Assembly: GCA_038400315.1 (NCBI GenBank)
Contig: CP151667.1
Location: 6,521,174-6,585,173, forward strand
Source of the DNA: Isosphaeraceae bacterium EP7
GTDB lineage: Bacteria > Planctomycetota > Planctomycetia > Isosphaerales > Isosphaeraceae
Direction: 5' to 3'
Length of the DNA stretch: 64,000 nucleotides
How positions within the stretch are numbered: the first letter of the stretch is position 1; each line of letters begins with the position of its first letter. A program made the position numbers and the translations under genes. Shown here in pieces: positions 1 through 9,832 of the stretch. The notes under the pieces were generated by a model. The model had not been told where the DNA came from and made no database searches. It saw only the letters and a list, made by a program, of their open reading frames with translations.

Positions 1-3000
1 GGCCGCTGATGCCGGTCGGGATCAGCGTCGCCGTCCCCAGGAAGGTGCTGCCATCGTAGAAGCTGACCGTGCCGGTCATCGGCGTCTGGCCCAGGGCGGT
101 GGCCTCGAAGGTGGCCGTGAGAGTCACGTCCTGGCCATAGAACGACTGCGGGGTCGAGCTGACGACCTGCCCGCCCTCGGTTGCCACCTGCGTGACGACC
201 AGATTGGCGGTGGACGATGTGTTGATCAGGAAGTCGGCCGCCCCCTGGAAGACGGCCGTGATCGTGTGCGTGCCGACGGCGAGCGACGAAGTGACCAGGG
301 TGGCGACACCGTTCGCATCCACCGCTCCCGAACCGATCAAGGTCGAGCCGTCATAGAACAGGACCGTGCCGGAAACCGAACCAGTGGAGGTGGTGACGGT
401 GGCCGACAGAGTCACCGGCTGGTTGCCCGCGACCGTTCCGGGCGAGGCGACCAGGTTGGTCGCCGTCTGGCCGAAGACCGACTGGTTGATGATCGGCGAC
501 GAGCTGACGGCGAAGAATCCGCTCCCCTGGAAGACGGCCATGATCGAGTGCGGCCCGCGGGCCAGGCTCGACGTGGTGAAGGTCGCGACTCCGTCGGGGC
601 TGATTTCGCCGTAGCCCAGGATCGTCTCCCCTTCCATGAACGCGACGGTGCCGGTCGGGCTGCCCTGGCCGGTGACCGTCGCGGTGAACGTGACCGCCTG
701 ACCGACCGCGGAAGGGCTGACCGAGGTGGCCAGCGAGGTCGCCGACGCGGCGGTGATGACCTGCTGATCCTGGGGCGTGGAAGTCGCCTCGGCGAACAGC
801 TCGGACGGGTTGTATGTGGCCGTGATCGCATAAGCACCGGCCGCAGGGGCCACCCCGGTGTAGGTCGCCGTCCCGTCGGCGGCCACCGTCGCGGTGCCGA
901 TGATCAGGTCCCCATATCGGAACGTGACCGTGCCGCCGAAGCCCGCGAAGGGCGAGGCCACCTGAGCGCTAAGGACGAATGCCTGGCCGGCGATGGCCGG
1001 GCCCGTCTGCGGCAGCATCGAGACCTGGGTCAGCTTCAGGGCCGTCGCGTTGAGGGAGAATTCCGACGTGTTGTCCAGCGAGTCGGTGGCGGTGGACGAG
1101 ACGATCGTGCCGGGGGCCATCGTCATGGCCATGGGCAGGGTGAAGGTCGCGTTGCCGGCGACGTCGGTGGTCACCGACATGCTTCCCAGGAACGTCCGGC
1201 CCTGGCCGTGGCCCGAGGCATCGTTGGTCGGGTTGCTGAAGAACTCCAGGATGTAGTCGGACGAGGGGGCCCCGACGAGCATCCCGGCGATCGAGAGAGT
1301 GTCGGGAGAGACGGTGGCCGTGACGTCGACCGGATAATTCTGCGACTGGTTCGGCCCCGAGGGGCTGGAGCCGTTGGGAAGCGGCGTGGTGCTGCCCCCC
1401 AGGGTGATGCCCAGGCCGGCGTTGCCGTAGATCGAGTTGCGGCTGATCAGGACGCTCCGGCCGTAGTTGACCGGGGCACTGATGACGATTCCACCCGACG
1501 CGGCGGGGGCCGGCGGTGGGGTCGCCAGGACCGAGACGCCCGCGCCGCCGTTGTTGGCGATGAGGTTGGCGGCCCCGTCCATCGCACCGCCGATGGTGTC
1601 GTGATAGCCTAAGTCGGAGATGCCGTCGCCCAGGTTGGAGAGGACCTGATTGCTGCGGACCACCGAGTTCTGGGTGTATTTCAGGTTGATCCCGGACAGG
1701 GCGCTGTACCGGACCATGTTGCCCAGGATCGAGACGCCGCTGGAGGTCTCGACCTCGATGCCGTTGCGCCCGTTGCCGGTGGTCGCCGCCGAGCCGGTGC
1801 CGTCGGCCACCACGCCGATGGAGTTGCCCAGGATCGAGAGGTTCGACGAGCCGAGGAGGGCGTGGATGCCGTCGCCAGCATTCTTGACGACGACGTTGCC
1901 GTCGCCGGCGTTCGCACCGCCGACGATCGAGCTGGTCAGTCCCAGGGCGACGAGACCGTCTCCGCCGTTATGGGCGACCGCGTTGCCGGCGATCGTGACA
2001 TTGACGGAGCCCGCCGCCCTGATCCCGTCGAGGCCGTTGCCGCCGGCCGTCCCATCGGCGAAGAGGCCGACCTTGTTGTTGCGGATGAGAATGTCCGAGG
2101 AGACGCCGCCGTCGGCGAACACGCCGATTCCGGACTGGCCGTTGCCCGCGATGACGTTACCGTCGGCCGGGCTGAGGCCGCCGATCGTCAGGCGAAGCGA
2201 GTTCGCGGCGTCGATGCCGCCGAAGTCATTGTGGGCGATCGTGTTCGCCCGGATGGTCAGGTCGGTCGAGTTGTAAGCGGAGATCCCATGCCCGCCGCCG
2301 CTGGTTACGTTGATCGATCCAAGTTGATGGTTGGCGGCGCCGTTGTACTCGATCGCGTTGTGGTGGAGATCGAGGTTCGAGACGGTGTCCAGACGCACGC
2401 CATGCTGTCCGTTGCCGGCCGCGGTCCCGTTCGCCAGCTCGCCGATGAAGTTGCCGAAGAGCTGGTTCTGGCCCGCGATCGTATAGAGAGCGACGCCGTC
2501 GCCTCGGTTCGATGCGACGACGTTATTGGCCAGCGTCAGGCTCGTCACCTGGGAGACCTCGACGCCGGTGCCCGTGTTGAACTCGGAGACGTTGCCGAGG
2601 ATCTCGACATTCTCGGCATTCTGGACGCTGATCCCGGTGGCGTCGTTGCCGGCCGCCGATCCATCGGCCAGGACGCCGACCTTGTTGCCGAGGACCTTGA
2701 TGTTGGTCGACCCGCTCTCGATGAGCGCCACGAAGATGCCGCCGCCCTCGTTGTTCGAGACGACGTTGCCCTCGCCGTCGTTCGCCCCGCCGATGGTCAG
2801 GTTGTACGCGTCGAGCACCTTGATGCCCGCGAACTTGTTGTGCAGGATCGTGTTGCCGCTGATCGTCATCGCCTCGGCGAGCTCGGCGTGGATGCCGTCG
2901 CCGCCGTTCATGGCCTGGATTTCGATCGACGACATCGTGATCCGAGGCCGGCCGCTGTACTCGATGATGTTGCCGAGGACCTGTGCGTCGGTCGTCTTGA

Positions 3001-6000
3001 ACAGCTCGACACCGTGCCGGCCGTTGCCGGTGGTCATGAGCGTGCCGCTGCCGTCGGCCAGCACGCCGATCGCGTTGTTCTGGATCAGGATGCCGACGGC
3101 CGGGTCGGGAAACTCGCCGCTGACCTTGATGCCGTCGAAGTCATTCGACGCGATGACGTTGCCGTCGCCGAGGCCCGGCCCGCCGATGGTCGTCTGGCTC
3201 GAACCGACGACCTCGATGCCGTCGTCGGCGTTGTAGCGGACGACGTTGCCGCGGATGGTGAGCCCGTCGTTGTTCGAGGCAAAGATGCCGTCGCCGCTGT
3301 TGCCGCTGATCTCCGAGATCATCCCGGAACTGGCGCCCGTGCCGTTCACGAACAGGCCGATCGTGTTGTTGCGGACGACGTTGCCGTGGGAGACTTCCGC
3401 GCCGGCGTTATCCAGCGCCACGCCCTCGCCCCTGTTGGCGAAGATGATGTTGCCATCGTGGGCCGTCTCGCCGCCGACCGTGGTCAAGGTCGAGTCCTGG
3501 ACGAACACGCCCGCCTGGTTGTAGGCGACCTTGTTGCCCGCGACGATCAGGCCCGCCAGCTCGTGGGCGTAAATCCCCTTGCCCTGGTTGCCCGTGTTGC
3601 CGCGATCGCCCGAGCCGTCGGCCCGCACGCCGATCGAATTGCCGCGGATCACGATGCCCGGATCGAAGCCGCCGGAGGACCCGAGGCCGGGGGGTTCGAC
3701 GCCCCAGTTGCCGGCGACCTCGATGCCGTCTCCGCCGTTGGTGGTGATGAGATTGCCGTCGCCGGGGTACGACCCGCCCACGAAGGCCCCCTCGACGAGG
3801 CAAAGGTTGATGCCGTCGTCGGCATTGCCCGCGACGGTGTTCCCCAGGATCGAGAGATCCACGGAGTCGTCGATATCGATGCCGTCGTCGCCGTTGTAGG
3901 CGATCAGGTTGCCCAGGATTTCGACGTTGATTGTGTCCTCGATGTCAATCCCGTCGTCGCCGTTGCCGGTGAATTCGAGCGACCCGGTGCGGTCGCCGAG
4001 GACGCCGATCAGGTTCCCCTGAATCGTGACGTCGCTGGCCTTGTTGACGTCGCCGCCGGACAGCTCGATGCCGTTCTTGACGTTGGCGAACACAACGTTG
4101 GCATCGGAGGGGAGCAGGCCGCCGATGATCGCGCCGACGGGGTGGTCGAGGTCCATGCCGTCGTCGCCGTTGTACGCAACGACGTTGCCCTTGATGGTCA
4201 GGGTGGTGGCGTACTGGACGTCGATCCCATCGTCGCCATTTCCGGTCGTCCCGAGCGACCCGGTGTCGTCGGCCAGGACGCCGACCTTGTTGGCCTGGAT
4301 GAGGATGTCGGCGATCCGGTCGGACGAGTCGCCGATGACGCTAATGCCGTTGCGAGTGTTGCCATACACGACGTTTCCGTCGCCCACGTTCGGGCCGCCG
4401 ATCGTCACCTGCGACGAGTCCTCGACGCGAATGCCCTGCTTGCCACCGTGGGCGACCGAGTTGCCCAGGACGTTGAGGCCGGACGCGTGAGTGACCCTGA
4501 TGCCGTCGTCGCCGTTGCCGGCCGCAACGTCACCGGGCAGGGTGCCGATCGCGTTGCCCTGGATCAGGTTGTTCGCCGAGATGACGCCGCTGTTGCCCTG
4601 GACGTCAATGCCGCGGAGTTGGTTGCCGGCGATGACGTTGCCCGCCCCGACGGCCGGACCGCCGATCGTGGTTGCCTGGGACGCGGAGACGCGGACGCCA
4701 TTGCCAAGGTTCCCGCCGATCACATTGCCCTGGACCTGGAGTCCGGACGTCTGGATGGCATTGATGCCCGAGCCGAGGTTCGCTTCGAGCGTGCCGTCGG
4801 CCAGGATGCCGATGCGATTCCTGGCGATCCGGACGCCGGCCAGCAGGCCCGAGTTCGTCTCGATATGCACGCCGTCGCCGCCGTTGCCGACGATGACGTT
4901 GCCGAGCGTCGTGCCGATCTGCACGCCCGACGACCGAACATCGATGCCGTGGATGGAGCTTTGACGGATCGTGTTGGCGTCGATGGTGAGCGCGCCGGTC
5001 ACCGGCGCAACGGAGATCCCGCTGCCCCCGGAATCATGGAAATAGTTACCGATGATCTGGTCATCGATGCCACGCAGCCCGATGGCCCTGATCCCGTCGC
5101 CGCCGCTGGAGGCGACGGTATTGCCGGTGATCGTCACCGACGCCGCCCCCAGGAGATTGATGCCGTGACCTCCGCTCTGGGCCACGACATTCCCGAGGAT
5201 TCTCAGATCGCTGGCCGAGGCGAAGGGAACGGAGATGCCGTCGCCGCCGTTGCCCTCGCCCGCGATGAAGAATCCGGCCTGCATCGTCCCGATCAGATTG
5301 CCTTGGATCAGGTCGATCGATCCGGCGGCCCCTGCGCCTGAAAGGGCCAGGCCGGTGGTGGCATTGCCGGCGATGGTGTTGCTGTCGACTGTGATCCCGA
5401 TCGAGTCGAGGATTGTGATCCCGCCATTCGCGGTCTTGACGACGAGATTGCCCAGGACCTCAAGACCGTCGATAAGCCTGGCACTGATGCCCGAATTGCC
5501 CGCGCCCAGCGCGTTGGCAAATGTTTCATCGAGTCGCATACCGATTCGATTATTCTGGATCGCGAAATTCTGGTTGTGCTCGGTCGGAGTGCCGTCGATG
5601 ACGATTCCGACCCCACTAAGGCCGGCGATGACGTTGCCGTCGCCTGCGGTCAGCCCGCCGACCGTGGTCGAGAGAGTCGAGATGGCCTCGATGCCCCCGA
5701 AGTCGTTGAAGAGCAGAGAGTTGCCCCGGACCGAAGCGCCCGAGGTATGCTTGAGGTAAATCCCGCGGATCATGTTGCCGCTGGTGTGATTCGAGCCCGT
5801 GCCGTCAGCAAAGGCGCCTATGTTGTTGCCCTGGATGAGGTAGCCGGTCGCGGGCGTCGCGTAGCTCTGGCCGACCAGCTTGACCCCGTACCACCCGTTG
5901 GCCGAGATGAGATTACCGTCGCCGGCCGCCGATCCGCCGATCATGAGATTCGTCGGCGTGCCCGCGACCGTGGTCGGGAGGACGGTGCCCGATCCGTCGG

Positions 6001-7285
6001 TGTAGAGGGTCTCGATGCCATCGCCGGAGTTGCCCAGGGCCGCCTGCCCCACTGCGTTGACGCCGATGTAGTTGCCCTGGATGGTGATGAAATCGGCATT
6101 GCCCGTGATCAGGATGCCGTCGCCCCCGTCCAGCGGTCCGCCGAAGCCCTGGTTGCCCGAGATCACGTTGCGGTCGGCGAGGGTGGCCCCGCCAATCGTG
6201 ACGTGGTCAGCCCCGGCGATCAGGATGCCGGTCTGGTTGCTCAGCGAGGCCGTGCCGGCCGCGTTGGTGCCGATCAAGTTCCCTTTGATCGTCGTGGTCG
6301 TGGTGGCGACGAGCCCGGCGATGGCCGTGAAGGAGCCGGCGATGTCGGCCGGGCGCGTCGTCAGCACGATGCCCGAGCCGCCCGAGCCCGAGACGAGGTT
6401 GCCCTCGATCGCGGTCGCCGTGGTGCCCGACAGGCCGATGTTGAATCCGGACTTGTAGCCGGGGGCGCCCGACGTGGTGGCCCCGCCGTTGGAGACGATC
6501 GCGGTGCCGGCTGCGTTGGTGCCGAGGAAGTTCCCGGCGATGATCGTGGACGAGACGGATGCGTTCGGGCCGGTACCGTCGACCAGCACCAGGATGCCCC
6601 CCTGGCCGTTGCCCGCGATGACGTTCCCCTGGCCCGCCACGGTCCCGCCGATGGTGGCGGAATGGCCCTGGACCAGCACGCCCAGGGTGTTGCCGGCGCC
6701 CGTGGTGCCGTCGGCCTCAAGGCCGATGTAGTTGCCCTGGACAGTCACATTGGTGACGCCGTCCTCGATCCAGATCCCTGCGCCGCCGTCGCTTCCCGAC
6801 CGGGCGAAGTTGACGATCGAGAGCCCCTTGATCGTGCTGCCGTCGGCCCCGACGCCCAGCCTCAGACCATTCTGGCCGGAGCCGCCCGAGATCTGGATGA
6901 GCGGCGCGCCCGCGTAGGAGCCGCCCCCCTGGCTGTAGCCGTCGACGACCGTCGGCTTGACGATCGCGGGCAGCTCATACGTCGAGTCGATGCCCAGCAC
7001 ATGCGTGCCCGCGCCGCTGATGCTGAAGTCGATCACGGCATCGTCGCCGGCGACGACCGCATTGGCGGCGACAATCGCGGCGCGGAGCGAGCCGGTCGTC
7101 GGGCTGGCATTGTCGCCGTTGTCGGTGGCCACGGAGACGGTGAAAATCTGAGTCGCCAACAGTTGCAGTTTTTCCAGCGGCTCGAAGGCGAGCTGCCGCC
7201 GCGCCCGCTTGACCCGACCGTCCCGCTCGGCCCTGATCGACTTCGGTGACGGATTCCAACCCTTGGACAACGACATCGGGTGCAT
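1..7285 (-). CDS. Giant beta-helix / Ig-repeat surface protein (partial, C-terminus beyond left edge)
   Basis: An open frame runs without a stop from ATG 7285 to the left edge, giving 2,428 codons. The N-terminus is basic and carries FEPLEKLQLLA (about residues 35-45), a variant of the planctomycete LEPRxLLS sorting-like motif. It is followed by GSLRAAIVAANAV, which matches the CSLREAI motif found before beta-helices. From about residue 110 to 1,950 there are right-handed beta-helix repeats of the N-x-I-x-GN-x-x-x-GI type, and the DNA word for GDGN recurs dozens of times. The segment coded around 1300-1100 has the FFSNPTNDASG...RTFLGS module seen in such adhesins. From about 1000 to the edge there are at least four Ig-like repeats with an FYDGSTxLGxATL core and a period near 300 bp. 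It is probably exported and surface or wall associated; the ligand is unknown. ATG 7276 is an alternative start. The frame was checked at both ends, and its repetitive DNA is prone to assembly collapse. Confidence 0.85.
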   Translation of the reverse strand, partial: MHPMSLSKGWNPSPKSIRAERDGRVKRARRQLAFEPLEKLQLLATQIFTVSVATDNGDNASPTTGSLRAAIVAANAVVAGDDAVIDFSISGAGTHVLGIDSTYELPAIVKPTVVDGYSQGGGSYAGAPLIQISGGSGQNGLRLGVGADGSTIKGLSIVNFARSGSDGGAGIWIEDGVTNVTVQGNYIGLEADGTTGAGNTLGVLVQGHSATIGGTVAGQGNVIAGNGQGGILVLVDGTGPNASVSSTIIAGNFLGTNAAGTAIVSNGGATTSGAPGYKSGFNIGLSGTTATAIEGNLVSGSGGSGIVLTTRPADIAGSFTAIAGLVATTTTTIKGNLIGTNAAGTASLSNQTGILIAGADHVTIGGATLADRNVISGNQGFGGPLDGGDGILITGNADFITIQGNYIGVNAVGQAALGNSGDGIETLYTDGSGTVLPTTVAGTPTNLMIGGSAAGDGNLISANGWYGVKLVGQSYATPATGYLIQGNNIGAFADGTGSNHTSGNMIRGIYLKHTSGASVRGNSLLFNDFGGIEAISTLSTTVGGLTAGDGNVIAGLSGVGIVIDGTPTEHNQNFAIQNNRIGMRLDETFANALGAGNSGISARLIDGLEVLGNLVVKTANGGITILDSIGITVDSNTIAGNATTGLALSGAGAAGSIDLIQGNLIGTMQAGFFIAGEGNGGDGISVPFASASDLRILGNVVAQSGGHGINLLGAASVTITGNTVASSGGDGIRAIGLRGIDDQIIGNYFHDSGGSGISVAPVTGALTIDANTIRQSSIHGIDVRSSGVQIGTTLGNVIVGNGGDGVHIETNSGLLAGVRIARNRIGILADGTLEANLGSGINAIQTSGLQVQGNVIGGNLGNGVRVSASQATTIGGPAVGAGNVIAGNQLRGIDVQGNSGVISANNLIQGNAIGTLPGDVAAGNGDDGIRVTHASGLNVLGNSVAHGGKQGIRVEDSSQVTIGGPNVGDGNVVYGNTRNGISVIGDSSDRIADILIQANKVGVLADDTGSLGTTGNGDDGIDVQYATTLTIKGNVVAYNGDDGMDLDHPVGAIIGGLLPSDANVVFANVKNGIELSGGDVNKASDVTIQGNLIGVLGDRTGSLEFTGNGDDGIDIEDTINVEILGNLIAYNGDDGIDIDDSVDLSILGNTVAGNADDGINLCLVEGAFVGGSYPGDGNLITTNGGDGIEVAGNWGVEPPGLGSSGGFDPGIVIRGNSIGVRADGSGDRGNTGNQGKGIYAHELAGLIVAGNKVAYNQAGVFVQDSTLTTVGGETAHDGNIIFANRGEGVALDNAGAEVSHGNVVRNNTIGLFVNGTGASSGMISEISGNSGDGIFASNNDGLTIRGNVVRYNADDGIEVVGSSQTTIGGPGLGDGNVIASNDFDGIKVSGEFPDPAVGILIQNNAIGVLADGSGTLMTTGNGRHGVELFKTTDAQVLGNIIEYSGRPRITMSSIEIQAMNGGDGIHAELAEAMTISGNTILHNKFAGIKVLDAYNLTIGGANDGEGNVVSNNEGGGIFVALIESGSTNIKVLGNKVGVLADGSAAGNDATGISVQNAENVEILGNVSEFNTGTGVEVSQVTSLTLANNVVASNRGDGVALYTIAGQNQLFGNFIGELANGTAAGNGQHGVRLDTVSNLDLHHNAIEYNGAANHQLGSINVTSGGGHGISAYNSTDLTIRANTIAHNDFGGIDAANSLRLTIGGLSPADGNVIAGNGQSGIGVFADGGVSSDILIRNNKVGLFADGTAGGNGLDGIRAAGSVNVTIAGNAVAHNGGDGLVALGLTSSIVGGANAGDGNVVVKNAGDGIHALLGSSNLSILGNSIGVVADGTGSAATTGNGRNGIEVETSSGVSILGNMVRYSALSGINLKYTQNSVVRSNQVLSNLGDGISDLGYHDTIGGAMDGAANLIANNGGAGVSVLATPPPAPAASGGIVISAPVNYGRSVLISRNSIYGNAGLGITLGGSTTPLPNGSSPSGPNQSQNYPVDVTATVSPDTLSIAGMLVGAPSSDYILEFFSNPTNDASGHGQGRTFLGSMSVTTDVAGNATFTLPMAMTMAPGTIVSSTATDSLDNTSEFSLNATALKLTQVSMLPQTGPAIAGQAFVLSAQVASPFAGFGGTVTFRYGDLIIGTATVAADGTATYTGVAPAAGAYAITATYNPSELFAEATSTPQDQQVITAASATSLATSVSPSAVGQAVTFTATVTGQGSPTGTVAFMEGETILGYGEISPDGVATFTTSSLARGPHSIMAVFQGSGFFAVSSSPIINQSVFGQTATNLVASPGTVAGNQPVTLSATVTTSTGSVSGTVLFYDGSTLIGSGAVDANGVATLVTSSLAVGTHTITAVFQGAADFLINTSSTANLVVTQVATEGGQVVSSTPQSFYGQDVTLTATFEATALGQTPMTGTVSFYDGSTFLGTATLIPTGISG

Positions 7286-7694
7286 CTCCGGTGCTTTGCG
7301 GTAGATCTCGCCCGTCGGTTGGCCCGACGAAGCGCGAGGAGGGCCCGGCCCGAGGGGATCTCCCGCAGGTCGAGCGAGTCATCGTTATTCGGACATCAAA
7401 AAGTCGAAACCGTCGTGTCGAGGTCCGCGGAACGCCTCGTGGCAGTTTCGACATCAATGGAAGGGCTTTTAGCACCCTCCCCGCCCGCCAGGCATGGGGG
7501 CGCGACGACAGTCCGTATCACTTCACATTAGAACGGGCACAGATGTTGTGTCGGCGAAATCCCGGCATCACGCCCAAATCGGTCGACCTCGTCGCCCCGC
7601 CAACGCAAACGGGCCGGCGGGGCGACAGGCGTGGGTCGCCCCGCCGGCCCGGCGAGGTTGCTTCGAGAGGCCCGTGGTGTTTCGGCCGGGTCGC
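7286..7694. other. Intergenic region between two minus-strand genes
   Basis: I see no convincing gene here. The stretch holds the 5' flank of the giant surface-protein gene and, near its right end, the hairpin described separately downstream of tpx. Reading frames in it show none of the composition expected of a protein. Confidence 0.5.
7611..7650 (-). terminator. Hairpin terminator downstream of tpx
   Basis: A perfect 15-bp inverted repeat (arms 7611-7625 and 7636-7650, loop 10 bases) lies 45 bases past the tpx stop. The stem is almost all G/C. A long U-tract is missing, so it may act with help from other factors or simply protect the 3' end. Confidence 0.7.
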
Positions 7695-8225
7695 TCAGAC
7701 GCCCGCGGCAGCCTTCAGGGCCGCGAGGGCGGCGTCGTAATTCGGCTCCTGGGCGATCTCGGGCACGTACTCGGCGTAGGTCACTGTGTTCGACGGGTCG
7801 ATCACGAAGATGGCCCGCGAGAGGATCGGGAACGGCAGGCCCTCGACCTCGACCCCGTAGTTCAGGCCGAAGCTGTGGTCGTGCACGTCGGACAGGTTCG
7901 TGATGTTGTCGATGCCCGCCTCGGCGCAGAACCGCTTCTGGGCGAACGGCAGGTCGAGGCTGACGGTGTACGCCGCGACGAAATCGCCCAGGGTCGCCAG
8001 TTCCTGCGCGAACCGCCTGGTCTGGATGCTACAGACCGGGGTGTCCAGCGACGGCACGACGCTCAGCAGCCGCGCCTTGTGCGGTGTCTCGCCCAGGGTC
8101 AGGACCGACAGGTCGGCGACGACACAGCGAAAGTCCGGGGCCCGGTCGCCCGGCTTCAGCTCCGGCCCGAGAAGGTCGAGTTCCTTGCCCTTCATCGTCA
8201 CCGCTTTGAGTCGCTTCTCGGCCAT
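7695..8225 (-). CDS. tpx: Thiol peroxidase (Tpx, atypical 2-Cys peroxiredoxin)
   Basis: This 176-residue protein reduces hydrogen peroxide and alkyl hydroperoxides using thioredoxin as electron donor. The peroxidatic site SLDTPVCS is present with Cys65, and the resolving Cys100 is in KRFCAEAG, the spacing expected for Tpx (E. coli Cys61/Cys95). The TPVCSIQTRRF block and the C-terminal region also fit the family, and the length is close to the usual 165-175. No signal peptide is seen, so it is cytoplasmic. It stands alone, divergent from the hydrolase gene at 8414, with a strong hairpin after its stop. Confidence 0.95.
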   Translation of the reverse strand: MAEKRLKAVTMKGKELDLLGPELKPGDRAPDFRCVVADLSVLTLGETPHKARLLSVVPSLDTPVCSIQTRRFAQELATLGDFVAAYTVSLDLPFAQKRFCAEAGIDNITNLSDVHDHSFGLNYGVEVEGLPFPILSRAIFVIDPSNTVTYAEYVPEIAQEPNYDAALAALKAAAGV

Positions 8226-8413
8226 TTTCGCGTCCTCTTCCTTGGATCAAGGGACAATCAAGACCGCGGCGCGGGCCGCGAAGCCCGCCGCACGCAACCG
8301 CCCCAGGCTATCGCCGCGAACCGGCCCGACGCAAGCCGGCCGGTGTGGACGCACGCCCCCCCCGGCCGGATAATTGCCCCGGAGCCCGCACGCCCCGAAG
8401 CAGGAGACGCACG

Positions 8414-9697
8414 TTGAGCATCGCCCGGACACTCGCCCTGATCCTGCCGCTGCTCGCCGCCGGAGCTGGCCCCGTCGAGGTCCGCCTGCCGCTGGACGAC
8501 GGCCGTGAGCTGAACCTCCCCGCCCTGGTCCACGCCCTGGCCCGGGCCACCGGCCGCCCCGAGCGACCGCGAGGCGAGCCCGTGCTGCTCCCCATGGCCG
8601 GCCTGGCCGCCCCCCTGACCCGCGACCTGCTCAAAGACGGCCTCGGCCCGGGCACGACCGTCGAGGTCAACCCCACCGACCTGGTCGTCCGGGTCGACCG
8701 CTCGGTGCTTGAGCCATCGGCACTGGCCGCCTGGGACCGGCGGCTCGACGAGCTGGACGCCAGGGCCAAGCTCGAGGCCCACCGCAGGTCGCGCTACGGC
8801 CTGAAGGCACGCGGCTCGTACCGGCCGAACGACCCATTCCGGCCGACGATCTGCCTGATCCACGGCCTGAACTCGACGTCGGGAGTCTTCGTCCATATGT
8901 TCGCCCCCCTGGAGGCCTTGGGCTACGGGGTGGTGGTTTACGACTTCCCCTACAACCGCCGGATGGGCGAGTCGGGCGACGCCTTCCGCCGCGACTGGGC
9001 TGCCTTCCGCCGGGCCAAGGGGGAGAGCCGGCCCTGGTCGATCGTGACCCACTCGATGGGGGGCCTGCTCGCGCGATCCTACGTCGAGGGGAGCTCCTAC
9101 GCCGGCGACGTCTCCGCGCTGCTGCTGATCGCCCCCCCGCACGGCGGATCGAGCCTGGCGGGCGCCCAGACCCTGCTGCAACTGCTCCAGGGGACGAAGG
9201 CCGTGCGGGCCCGCGAGGCCGGCCGGTCCGAGGCCCTGGCCAGGCTCTCCGACGGCCTGGGCGAGGCCGCCGCCGACCTGACGCCGGGCAGCCCATATCT
9301 GAAATCGCTCGACGCCGCGGGCCGCCGCGAAGGGGTGGCCTACTCGATCCTCGCCGGCGACGTCGGCCTGCTCTCGGCTCAGGGCCGGGCCCAGATCGAG
9401 GCGCAGGTGCGCGGGCTCGCCGGCACCGGCGGCCTGGCCTCGCTGCTGGCCCGCAGGGCGCTGGCCGAGCTGTCCCAGGCGCTCGACGAGCTGTCCGACG
9501 GCAAGGGGGACGGCTGCGTGGCGGTCGCCCGCACGCACCTGCCCGGCGTGGCCGACCACATCACCATGCACGCCAATCACGTCGAGCTGATCCGCGCCCC
9601 CCTGTTCCACCCCGATCCCGGCCCCGTCGCCTGCATGCCCTTCCTGCGCCAACGCCTGCCCAAACCCGGCCCCGCCGAGCCCCCGGCGCCCCGGTAG
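8414..9697 (+). CDS. Secreted alpha/beta-hydrolase, lipase-like
   Basis: The product is an alpha/beta-hydrolase of 427 residues. TTG 8414 is chosen as start because AGGAG sits at 8402-8406 and the protein then opens with a signal peptide (SIARTLALILPLLAAG). An upstream in-frame ATG at 8345 would add a proline/arginine-rich stretch with no ribosome site. The oxyanion strand is LIHGLNSTSG, and the nucleophile elbow is THSMGG with Ser214. A late His (DHITMHANH) and acidic residues could complete the triad. It is probably an esterase or lipase acting in the periplasm or outside the cell; the substrate is unknown. The N-terminal 130 residues before the fold are not recognised. Confidence 0.75.
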   Translation: MSIARTLALILPLLAAGAGPVEVRLPLDDGRELNLPALVHALARATGRPERPRGEPVLLPMAGLAAPLTRDLLKDGLGPGTTVEVNPTDLVVRVDRSVLEPSALAAWDRRLDELDARAKLEAHRRSRYGLKARGSYRPNDPFRPTICLIHGLNSTSGVFVHMFAPLEALGYGVVVYDFPYNRRMGESGDAFRRDWAAFRRAKGESRPWSIVTHSMGGLLARSYVEGSSYAGDVSALLLIAPPHGGSSLAGAQTLLQLLQGTKAVRAREAGRSEALARLSDGLGEAAADLTPGSPYLKSLDAAGRREGVAYSILAGDVGLLSAQGRAQIEAQVRGLAGTGGLASLLARRALAELSQALDELSDGKGDGCVAVARTHLPGVADHITMHANHVELIRAPLFHPDPGPVACMPFLRQRLPKPGPAEPPAPR

Positions 9698-9832
9698 TCG
9701 ACCCTTGGGCTTGGCCGGGCGTTCGGTTAACCTGTCGGTTCGACGAACGGCCGGCCCTCTTCCTCTCCGCCGGCCCGAATCAGGCATCAACGAGTAACGC
9801 CGGATCCCCCGCACCGAGAGGACCGCGCCGCC

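Noticed and set aside
1862-5341. Open plus-strand frame of 1,159 codons
   Set aside because: It is antisense to the giant surface-protein gene, has D/V/A-rich biased composition without domains, and arises because the minus-strand repeats avoid the codons that would give stops here.
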